This document shows, piece by piece, positions 1 through 8,938 of a DNA stretch of 43,191 bases. A program made the translations under genes and the position numbers. Numbering within the stretch: the first letter of the stretch is position 1; each line of letters begins with the position of its first letter. The notes under the pieces are model-generated. The model was not told the origin of the DNA and searched no databases. It saw only the letters and a list, made by a program, of their open reading frames with translations. Source of the stretch: Podochytrium sp. JEL0797 (taxonomy: Eukaryota > Chytridiomycota > Chytridiomycetes > Chytridiales > Chytriomycetaceae); assembly GCA_027596195.1 (NCBI GenBank), contig JADGJG010000109.1:1-43191 (forward strand), read 5' to 3'.

Positions 1-78
1 CGAAAACTCCACAACCTCCTGTTTCTACGCGACAATCTCAGGAATCTTGCTTCCATCCCCCCCAAACTCCTTAAACCC
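1..78 (-). pseudogene. Partial duplicate of the SHMT 3' coding end
   Basis: Bases 1-75 repeat bases 167-241 with only a few mismatches. Read on the minus strand, the copy encodes the near-C-terminal part of serine hydroxymethyltransferase ([11 protein letters not shown]...KQEVVEFS), but a Leu codon is changed to TAG. It lies just downstream of the intact gene and in the same orientation, so it looks like a tandem partial duplication. Similarity stops near base 78, and the window edge hides the other end. A collapsed or chimeric assembly could also produce this. Confidence 0.7.
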
Positions 79-115
79 CAATGCAAATGGAATTATTCGT
101 CGTTTTATTTCACGC

Positions 116-1840
116 TTATTTGTATCTCATGCCCGCCTCGTCGACTCCAATCGTTGGGAACCCCTTCGAAAACTCCACCACCTCCTGTTTCAACGCGACA
201 ATCTCAGGAATCTTGCTTCCATCCCCCACAAACTCCTTAAAGTCCTTGAACTTGGTTCCCCCCACTTGCGCCTTCAGCCCCACCGCAATCTCAATCGCCC
301 GCAACACGAACCCTCCGACCTTTTCGAAATCCGATTCCACGAGTCCACGCGTCGTCATGGCGGGAGATCCGATCCGGAGCCCGTGGGGAACGAGAGCACT
401 CTTGTCTCCTGGGACCGTGTTCTTGTTGGCCGCAATGTTGACGAGTTCGAGGATTCTCTCCACACGCGCGCCGTCGACGCCTCTTCCTCTCAAATCAACG
501 AGGAGCAAGTGCGTGTCGGTTCCACCACTGACCATTTCCATTCCAGCCTTTTGGAAAACACGTTCCATCGCTTTGGCGTTCTTCAACACTTGCTCTTGGT
601 ACGTTTTGAATTCGGGCGTTTTAGCCTGCTTCAACGCAACGGCCAACGCCGTAATCGTGTGATTGTGTGGACCGCCTTGGTGACCCGGGAACACACTCTG
701 GTTGATGGGTCCTTCCAAATCGTACATGATTTCCTTGCCCTTCTTGTCGACAGAGCGAACTCCCTTGCGGTAAAAGATCATGGCGCCGCGTGGGCCGCGG
801 AGAGATTTGTGGGTGGTGGTTGTGACTACGTCGGCGTGGTCGAAGGGGTGCGGGAGCACGCCGGCTCCGACGAGACCGGAGGTGTGGGCAATGTCGGCGA
901 GGAGGTAGGCGTTGACGGATTTGGCGACTTTGGACATGGCGGCGAAGTCCCAGTTTCTTGGGTATGCGCTGGCGCCGCAGACGAGACTGGGGGACGTTTC
1001 GTTAAACTTTAAACAGGGGGATTTGGTAAAAAAGGCACGTACACTTTGGGTCGGTACAAGGCAGCAGTTTTCTGCAACATGTCCATGTCGATGACTCCAG
1101 TGTCTTCTCGGACGCGGTACGGCATCGACTCAAAGTAAATGGAGACCGCAGAAATCTTTTTCGTGTCGGTTTGGAATCCGTGCGAAAGGTGTCCACCATG
1201 GGGCAAATCGAGGCCCATCAAACGTTCGTGGGGCTTCATCAAGGCGCTGTAGACGTACAAGTTGGCAGGGGCACCCGAGAGGGGCTGCACATTCACACCC
1301 CACTTGGCGGGGTCCAAGTTGAAGAGTTCCAGAGCGCGTTTTTGGCACAGGAGCTCGGCTTTGTCGATAAATTCGTTGCCGCCGTAGTATCTGGCGTTGG
1401 GGTAGCCCTCTGAGTATTTGTTTTGCATCACGGAGCCAAGAGCGCCCATAACCGCCGTGGAAGTAAAGTTCTGAAGGAAACGAGGCATAAGTAACAGTGT
1501 CTGGCTTCCGAGGTTGATAGATTACAGTCCATCAACCTCCAATGCTTCTCAACTCGCTTTCTCAAGCACCGTCTCAAAACACTTGATTCATACCTCTGAC
1601 GGAATCAACACAATGGACTCGCGCTGGCGCTGCTTCTCTCTTTCGATAATGTCAAAGATCTCGGGATCAGTGGACTCAAGGGAAGCGTTCATGGGCTGAG
1701 TGGGAAGATGGTGATCACTGGAGTTAGCAACAAGTTGCACAGTAACAGAGAATCAAACATACCCTGGCGGCCGTGGCCAGGAACCGGCTGTTGAAGGCGA
1801 GGATTCTTCGGGGCGCCGCGGAGAGAGACGAGAAGAGCAT
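116..1840 (-). CDS. SHM1: Serine hydroxymethyltransferase, mitochondrial form
   Basis: This PLP enzyme interconverts serine plus tetrahydrofolate with glycine plus methylene-tetrahydrofolate. There are four exons: 1763-1840, 1594-1695, 1043-1470 and 116-986. They give 492 aa, the normal family length. Visible family blocks are [15 protein letters not shown], the ENFTS-AV start of the fold, [20 protein letters not shown], and [12 protein letters not shown], whose Lys (near residue 263) should form the Schiff base with PLP. The C-terminus ends in MRYK. Exon 1 encodes 26 residues rich in Arg, Ser and Ala without acids ([16 protein letters not shown]...), typical of a mitochondrial targeting peptide. 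A second Met, two codons into exon 2, could start a cytosolic form. An AATAAA on the minus strand lies just beyond the stop. Confidence 0.95.
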
Positions 1841-2049
1841 TGGGAAGGTGGGACCAGAGTTTGGGTTGAAAAAAAAAATGCTGGGGGCAGCGGATTTGAT
1901 TCCGGGCGGCGTTCCGGATTGCTCCGAAATTAATGAGAGGAAAGAGAGAGAAGGATGAAGAGAGAGAAGAACGGGATTGTGTACAGCTGTGGGATGACTT
2001 ATGGCGATCAACGATATCAAAAGCGCGATTCTGTACACTTTAAAACGCT

Positions 2050-2904
2050 TTACCCTCTAATATTAATGACACAAGTAGAATAGTGGAAGAAGCTGCAATT
2101 TGGGTCCGCTGATAGGTGGGCGACGCTTTTGAGACCCTCTATAAAACTCTTTTTCACCGTTATGTTCATCGGAGTCGATTTCAATAGGCGCGTTGTACCG
2201 AAGAAGGTCGTCCACGCAGAATTGGAGAAATTGAGGATAAAAGTTGTTGTCGACTCATAAGGTGACAGAGTAGAACGAGCGGTGACGAGATGGTGGCCTG
2301 TTGCAGTCAGGGCCAAAACTGGCTTCACTGACTTGCTTCTGCACTGGGAACATCCCCCCGGGTGGAAGTAAAATGAAACGGCTGGAGAAGGTATGTTCCA
2401 CCATCAGCAGCGGCCGTCACCAAATTTGGCTTACTCTTTTCAAATTTTTTTTTGGGTCAGGATATAATTTGGTGTGGTGGGAATAAGATTGGCGTCTGCG
2501 GTGAGGGTCAAATCCGGCTGCATGCCAAGGCCACCAACGCATAGCACGAAGGCACCCAAGTTATCCGCAACGCGTCAAACTTGAGGGGAGTTATTGTTGG
2601 CAAATGCAAATTCCACTAAACCTCATCGATAATTTCGCGAGTGTTCGCGCGTGTTCGCGAGTGATTGCTGGAGCTGAGACTCCTTTGTCTCTACGTTCAT
2701 TAGAAGATTGAAAACGTGCTTTTCAAGCTCCATAATGCGCTCGTGTTGGCTGATTGATCAGCGTTCAAATTCGCGGACGCAATTGGTCATTAAGCCGACG
2801 AGCTCCTATTTGGATATGTGAGACCCAGAGTGTCATCAATAGATCCAGATAAAAGAATATCCTAGGTTGTCCGTTAGGAGGGGGAAGCAATTGATGGCGT
2901 CCAT
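2050..2904 (-). pseudogene. Decayed paralogue of the coiled-coil gene at 7.7-8.2 kb
   Basis: The ATG at 2904 opens MDAINCFPLLTDN, which aligns with MDASAYFLLLTDD of the other copy. The following ~60 bp match the other copy's intron, but the donor GT has become CT. The acceptor TAG at 2806-2808 is kept. The next exon (ELVGLMTNCVREFER) is cut by TGA at 2758-2760. After that, diverged coiled-coil sequence (ERIMELEKHVFNLLMN) continues with further stops. Weaker similarity appears to extend to about 2050 (NNFYPQFLQF, then an acidic stretch). I infer that the locus is dead. Confidence 0.55.
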
Positions 2905-3079
2905 GATGGTGCAGTGACAAACTTTTCAAAGACCAGTCTTTCGATACTGATAGAGTGATAGCGGATCGTGTCCGGTTCATATATTATTTGCTCATTTCAA
3001 GGGGTTTCTCAAATGCAAAAGCGCTACAAGTAATACCGATCGGCAAATAGGAGTGGGGCACTGGGTGAGTAGTTGGCTT

Positions 3080-3370
3080 GATCAGCCTGATTCAAAAGTA
3101 ATGGAGGGTCGGTCTGTGAATAGCTGCTGGGTTATCGTTTGCGCTCAACATTTCAAAAAGCGCGGTGTATCACACTATATTGCTCCCAGTGCTCTAAAAT
3201 TTTGGAATATTCAGCTGTAACGCGTCTCTCTTCAGTACATGTAAGAGAGTAATGCAGGGTTAGTCTGCGAATAGGTGTGGGATCATTCCTTTACGGTCGA
3301 ATGATCCAAAAAGCATGATGTATTATTACTCCCAGTAGCTGTAACGCGTCCCTATTCAGTAATGAAAAGA
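3080..3370. repeat. Two degenerate direct repeats (~130 bp)
   Basis: Two adjacent units share a common order: TAATG-AGGGT, then a (T)GTGGGATC-type block, then CAAAAAGC-TG, then CTCCCAGT, then GCTGTAACGCGTC. Parts (AATAGGTGTGGGA, GATCCAAAAAG) also occur in the triple repeat at 6531-6944, so this is a dispersed local family. No coding content is seen. Confidence 0.6.
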
Positions 3371-3609
3371 TGAACTACCCAATACACCTTTTCATTAGAA
3401 AGCGAACTGTACTACTCACCATTTTGATAGATAGGTGAGTTGAGAGGTTCATTTTTTAAATAGCATTCCACTTTGAGGGGAGGGCTTTATTTATGTCCCA
3501 AAATATATTCCGCAACTTAAAATAAATTAATGCAAGAAATGAGAAATTTCAGATTTATATATTTTATTTTATTAAAAAAATGTAAAATAAATGAAAACGC
3601 CCACATTCT

Positions 3610-3960
3610 TAGCGGTCAAGCGCGCTTTCGCACTCGCTCGCAGTCGTCCCCATCTGCTTCTCCCATCGCGCATGGAGAAACTCGCTTCCGCAAATCGCTC
3701 GCACTTATCTCTTATCCCATCCCGCACGTGATCAAGCTCGCGGAAGCAATCACTCACTCTCCATCAACTTCTCCCATCCCGGGTGATCATATCGCTTCCG
3801 CGCTCGCTCGCACTCGACTCTCCGTCAACTTCTCCCATCCTGTTTGACCATGTGCATCCGCATTCGCTCGCTCTCGACTCTCCATCAACTTCTCCCATCC
3901 CGTTTGACCACGTTTTTCCGCACTCGATCACGTGCATCCGCAGAACTCTCGCTCATGAAT
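3610..3960. repeat. Minisatellite, period about 60 bp
   Basis: Five or more degenerate units are anchored by CATCAACTTCTCCCATCC near 3761, 3821 and 3881 (spacing 60-61 bp). Earlier, more diverged units start near 3658 and 3712. The units are rich in CGCTCGCACTCG. The open reading frames across it appear to be by-products of the repeat. Confidence 0.75.
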
Positions 3961-4427
3961 AACTTTGCTCGATCCCCATTCCACTTTTCGCGCACTCGTT
4001 TTAAAAAAAAGGGCGAATTTGAACGCACTTGAGCGCACCTTCCGCGTGCACTAATATTCGATCCAAGACGCACTGCTTCTTCGTGAACTGTCCTGACGTC
4101 GCCTAAACTGAAAAACGTGTTGAGCGACGAAAAAGGAACACGAAAACAAAATTCGACGCTTACGTTGTCTCAGGCGGTGCGCCAGCACCACAAATACGAG
4201 ACCTGTTCCGCAATCAAAGTGTTGGTAAGAGCGAGGGAAGTTGGCAGGGAGAAGGGGGGGACGGAGACACGTTTGGATCAAATCCACAGTTGCCCAGGCT
4301 CCTTCCCGCTAGTAAACACACTTTCATCGCAACGATCTGCAGACACTGTGAACCGTAGCAAAGGAAGACATCACACGAATTTCATGTCAAGAGCCTTGTT
4401 TCACGTTGGGTTGAGAGGGGAGTCTGC

Positions 4428-4758
4428 ATGAATTGCCGCAAGGGTTATGCACTTAGTTTGGTGGTCGGAGTGAGGCGGGACATTTGCGCCGATGAGATGC
4501 TGGTCAAATATGGAAACGCACTGGGCATTCGGGCTGCTCGTGATTCGATGGCAAAAAAATCGAAAAAGCAAAACTGCAAAGGTATGTTTTTTAATTCGGC
4601 GCCATTGCCCATTTGGTTCCATCACCGCATTACTTCCCCATGGATGTACTGCGGTGTTCATGTCTAGATGGTAATCAAGAAAGCATGCTGATGATTTGAC
4701 GTCAAATGCAGACACTGGAACCGCAAACAAACCCAAGGCATGGGTACCACACAGTTGA
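4428..4758 (+). CDS. Possible two-exon fragment ending like a SET domain
   Basis: Exons 4428-4581 and 4712-4758, joined at a GTATGT donor and a TGCAG acceptor, give 66 aa ending at TGA. The segment VVGVRRDICADEMLVKYG resembles the last strand-turn of SET methyltransferase domains (a '-RDI-GEE-L-YG' pattern). It is followed by a Lys-rich tail. The catalytic NHS/C block typical of SET is not visible upstream, so this could be a gene remnant, the last exons of a longer gene, or chance. The function is not established. Confidence 0.25.
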
Positions 4759-4880
4759 CTGTGAGTATCCTCTTCTTTGTTTACGTGAATACCCTTCTCT
4801 CTTTCACCCTGTCTTTCTCGTCTGCTTTCCATGTTGTGAAACTGATTTTTGGTTTTCTTTCCCTTGCCTTGCAGGCACTC

Positions 4881-4906
4881 ACGTACACGCACACACACAC
4901 ACAAAC
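4881..4906. repeat. CA microsatellite
   Basis: A short run of (CA)n, interrupted near its start by GT and GC dinucleotides. Confidence 0.8.
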
Positions 4907-5175
4907 CGCCTCCATCGGCAACCTTATTGGCAACCTCCAGTCATTACGTGATTGGCTTATTCCCTCCCCGGTACCTCGCGGCCCAATCCCTTGTGTTATC
5001 GCATTCAAATTGGTTGAGCACACATCTCGTTTGAGTCGGTGATTCGAAAGGGGTTGCACCCTTCTGGGTGGTGACACTTCTTTTTATGCGCAATTTCAAT
5101 GCAAACACGTATCTCTTTTTCTCTTTTGCTCCTTGGCGATTTCTAAATATTTCGACAGGAAAACGGGAATGGCCC

Positions 5176-5626
5176 CCAACAACAGGTTGTTTGGAGTGTG
5201 TGCATATTGCATTGCATGATGGGGTTTGGAATGATTTCACCTTGACAGCAAGAGCAGAGTATCCTATATGGAGGTTGGCATCGAGTTCGATCAGCTCGGC
5301 TTGTTGTCAGTCAATCGTAAAGATTGGTTTGTGAATGAGTTTCCATTTCTCAGGCATGGAGTGCGAGAGTGCGAGAGTGGGGGGTATTGTTGAGGTGAGA
5401 TCCCTGTGAGTTTCTTTTACTTTTGAACCAACTCATATCCCGTTGCACCAACAACAGGTTGTTTGGAGTATGTGCATTGCATTGCATGATGGGGTTTGGA
5501 AGGATTTCACTTTGACAGCAAGATTAGAGTATCCTACACGGAGGTTGGCATCGAGTTCGACTGCTTGGCTTGTTGTCAGTCAATCATAAAGATTGGCATG
5601 TGAATGAGTTTCCATTTCTCAGGCAT
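5176..5626. repeat. Direct repeat of about 180 bp (5176-5357 and 5448-5626)
   Basis: The two copies are roughly 90% identical by eye and 90 bp apart. Each begins CCAACAACAG|GTTGTTTGG and ends TTTCCATTTCTCAG|GCAT. The unit therefore has the shape of an intron, with a weak donor and a good polypyrimidine acceptor. The spacer 5354-5393 could be a short exon followed by GTGAGAT. I cannot tell whether these are duplicated introns or a non-coding repeat. Confidence 0.75.
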
Positions 5627-5699
5627 TTTGCTTAATTTGTTGCAAGTTCAATTAAAAAAAGGACTTCGAAAATCTTTCTAACTAATGGTGCATTGCAGG

Positions 5700-6532
5700 A
5701 ATGTCACTCAGCGAAAGCACCTTGCCAGCAGCCTTGCCAGCGTCCCGCTTGATAGTGATTCATCACATGTAAGCACACAGTGTCCCTGGTTGCCTTGCCT
5801 GCCTTGCGGCTCCTTGTGGAATCCTCTAACCAAATCATTAGGAAATGGAGGACAAGGATGAGATTGATGGTCAAGTCCAATCACTAAAGCATGTGAGTCC
5901 TTGGTTGCCTTGCCTCCTCAAATCAAATCATTAGGAAACGGAGGACGAGGAAGGAATGTCGAAAATAAGGGGTTCTGAATCCAAGAGGAACTTCAATGCA
6001 TTGAAGGAAGGGGATTTGTGGGTGTCCCAGGCAGAAGATTGCGGGGTGTTTTTGAAACCGGGGGAAGAGGATGGGAGATTGTTTTTTTGTTTCATATGTT
6101 TTAAACTTGTATCAGGGAAAGACAAGCAATGGTCTAGTTACTGATTCAAAGATGAGTTCTGACAAGGTCAGTAAAGATTGCTTCTGTTTGGAACCAATCT
6201 CATCGTTTGTATGTTTGTTTGGACAGTCTCACTTTCACTCGGATTACTGTGAATGTGTGAAGTGTCAATCACTCGCCTCTGTGGAATATGCAGTGCAAGT
6301 TGCTTGGTGCATGTCAGGCACAGTAAAATGGTCCTGCTACAGCTCTGAGTATTTGGGCATGCTGGAAATACCTTTGATTCTACAAGCTGAATCAAACTAC
6401 ATGAAAGGATTTCCCATTGGAATTCCTGTTGGTGCTGTCACATCCTTTTTCTCTGCTGAATGGGCCTTAGTTGGTGTCACTCGAACGATACACAAATTGC
6501 TGGAACAGAAGGCAGTCATTGACATTTTTTAA
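5700..6532 (+). CDS. Unrecognised multi-exon gene with acidic micro-exons (incomplete model)
   Basis: Three phase-0 exons are supported: 5700-5768, 5842-5892 and 5935-6144. They follow acceptors TGCAG, CATTAG and CATTAG. Exons 2 and 3 open with the related acidic words EMEDKDE and ETEDEEG. Exon 3 reaches TGA at 6144, giving about 109 aa. Alternatively, splicing into the frame open from 6071 to 6532 adds a Cys- and aromatic-rich segment (DYCECVKCQS, then hydrophobic stretches) ending in KAVIDIF. The start and upstream exons are not resolved, and I recognise no family. Base composition is richer in AT than in the gene-dense half. Confidence 0.3.
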
Positions 6533-6944
6533 TTAATTGCGCTGTATTGAAGAGAAGACGGGTTAAAAATAGTAGGAAAAGTAATACCACTTGTCCAAGC
6601 GGCATGGGTCCAAAATGAATGCTTTCGACCACTTTGACATGCCCTGCGGTCTGAAAATTTAATCAATTTCGCTGTATTGAAGAGAAGACGCGTCAAATCA
6701 GGAGGAGAATGTCATCCCAGTCGTCCAATAGGTGTGGGACCTTTTTTGTGGTCAGTCTGATCCAGAAAGACTGCTTTCAACGACTTTGACACACCCTGCA
6801 GTCTGAAATTTTAATCAATTGCGCTGTATTAGAGAGCAGACGTGTCAAATCAGTAGAAAAATGTAATTCCGGTTGTCCCATAGGTGTGGGACCTTTTTTG
6901 TGGTCAGTCTGATCCAAAAAGACTGCATTCAACCACTTTGACAC
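6531..6944. repeat. Three tandem repeats of about 130-150 bp
   Basis: Units start near 6531, 6661 and 6812. They share GCTGTATTGAAGAGAAGACG, then GTCC-ATAGGTGTGGGACC, TTTTTTGTGGTCAGTCTGAT, AAAGACTG and CACTTTGACA. The unit begins immediately after the stop of the preceding open frame. Related pieces occur at 3080-3370. Confidence 0.8.
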
Positions 6945-7313
6945 GGAGTGAAGGCAGCAGTGACGGCCACGCGACAGAATCTCCCTAGGATTGAATTGGT
7001 GAATAGAACGTGATTGAGAGAGAAACAGACAAGATGTGGAGGAGATTAGAGGAGTAAAAAATTGAATTGAAGCAATTGAATGTATTCCTTGAAACCCAAT
7101 TTCTCGACTGTTTATGATGCTTTTGCGCTTCAGTTTATTAAAAATCTGTTCTTGACATTTATCAATATCATTTTGTGAAAACAGTTTTTGATGAAATGGA
7201 AAAACAAGTCATTTATTTTTTCTTGTTTAAAATTAAAAAATGAAGGAGGCCAAAGCAAATCTGATTTTCTTTGCTCCTTCTCCTTTTTGCAGGTTCATAA
7301 ATTCATTGAAGGT
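6945..7313. other. Gene-free AT-rich interval
   Basis: Nothing recognisable. Short open frames here lack splice-consistent neighbours and look like chance. Confidence 0.4.
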
Positions 7314-7693
7314 TCAGTCAACTTCGACTGCTTTGACACCATATGCCACGATGTTGTTCTTGGTAAAATTTCTGAAGTACTTGGTGCAATATTTGTTGGA
7401 TATATTGATTCTTTTTAAGGAGGGTGGGAGTGACTGTCTTTTGGTAAAGCTGTAAAGGTCAGCCAAGAGAATCACTGTCTTGTTTGTCACAGTTGATTTC
7501 ATTAGGCGTGTTCTCATATCCATGAGCTTCCAATCTCCGATCAGAATCATCCAAATTCATCATATCTTGTGAGTTAAGTGGGGACCACACTGTTTTAGCA
7601 AATTGATTAAGAATTGGTGAAAAAGATGACATGTTGCTGTTTTCAACAAGGGGGACTTGGTATGGGTTTGTGAGTGTCAAGGGAGTAGCAGCA

Positions 7694-8176
7694 TCAACAA
7701 ATTCGGCTGATCAGAATGTGTTGTGTCAGAGGGTTCGACAATATTCTGTGCATAGTTTGAGGAGAGGGTGGTCTATGACAAAAGGGGTGAGGAGCAGTGA
7801 CTCTAGTGCGTTGCGCAAAATCTCTCAAATATTGAGCAATGCATTGAAGTTCTGGGGATTCAATAGATGCTTCGCGCCCCAATCCCTCTGCAAATCCTCT
7901 GATTTCCTCAACAATGTCACACGTGGTCTGAAACACGTTTTGCAATTGAAGCTCCTTGGCTTGGAGAGAGATTTGAAGTTCAAAAACGGAAGTTTCAAGA
8001 TCGCGAATTCTCTGTTTGTTGCGGGAAGATCGGTCTTCCATCGCTGTGAGAGTGTTCTTCGAAATCCCAGAGAGTTCCTATTTCGATATGTGAGACTCAG
8101 GCTATCATCAATAGATCCAGATGAAAGAATATCCTACGTCATCTGTGAGAAGGAGGAAGTACGCGCTGGCGTCCAT
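7694..8176 (-). CDS. Small coiled-coil protein, function unknown
   Basis: The start ATG at 8176 lies in a good context (CACCATGG). Exon 1 is 8138-8176 (MDASAYFLLLTDD). A 60-bp GTAGGA...AATAG intron follows, then exon 2, 7694-8077; together 140 aa. Residues about 35-75 (RIRDLETSVFELQISLQAKE...) form a heptad-like amphipathic coiled coil. Past the TGA at 7694, the minus strand stays open in other frames down to about 7314 (AEFVDAATPLTLTNPYQVPL, then NNIVAYGVKAVEVD). The gene may therefore once have been longer, with a frameshift or an intron I cannot place. The decayed paralogue at 2.0-2.9 kb aligns over both exons, which shows this was a real gene family. Confidence 0.5.
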
Positions 8177-8938
8177 GGTGACAATATTTTTTCGAAGACA
8201 ATCCGGCCTTTGTTTTTTTGTTCGCAAGGACTCAATAATCTTAAGCAATGCGGTAAAATCAAGATGAAATCAGGGCGGAGATAACCAGCAGACAAAAAGT
8301 TTGCAACGAGACATACGGCACGATGCGAAGTTTCAATTTGCGCCCCCCCCCCCCAATTTCAAATTGATGAATGGGAAAGGAGGAGGAAGAGGGGAGGATT
8401 CAGGAAGAAGAAAACGGCATATTGGAGATGAATATTGGCGCGAATATATTTTTTTGAAGGGTCGGTGTTGGAAAATCGGATTTCAAGGAACCAGTGAATG
8501 CGCGTTTTTGACTCGAGCCAGCACTCGCGCCACGATTTGAAAAATAGATTCAAACTTGATAGACAATTGCGAGGGAAATATATCAAATGGGACGGTCGGT
8601 TTGAATTCTGGCGGGGTGGGTGGCGTGGTTGGCGGTTGGGCCACTCTCCATTGGACAACCTGCAATCGCTGCGCATTTTGCCATTTAAAAATAAAATCGT
8701 GTTATGAGCATCAGCAAATATCTCTAAAGAAGTTTCTCACCTTTAACGCGCATCGGTTGTGTATTAATTTCAGATTTTTAGGGGCGGATAAAGAATTAGG
8801 GACTTTTTCCGCATCCTCTCCGCGCCCGCTGTCCAACAAAACTTCGATTTAAAATCAAATTCCGCAGCAAAACATTCTATATGAACAGAAATAAATCGTG
8901 TGAAATAAATGAGAACAGGATTTGCCATTGAAACATTA
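8177..8938. other. Intergenic, nothing recognised
   Basis: Contains a poly-C run near 8342 and short open frames on both strands without coding character. It probably holds the 3' flank of the 622-aa gene and the 5' flank of the coiled-coil gene. Confidence 0.5.

Noticed and set aside
47..1012. 321-codon plus-strand open frame
   Set aside because: It is antisense to the SHMT exon; high GC and codon bias keep the opposite strand open.
1003..1013. AAACTTTAA, the reverse of the known Wor1-type site TTAAAGTTT
   Set aside because: It lies inside an SHMT intron far from the WOPR array; a single 9-mer is expected by chance.
3530..4032. Open frames on both strands
   Set aside because: They follow the 60-bp repeat period and have no other support.
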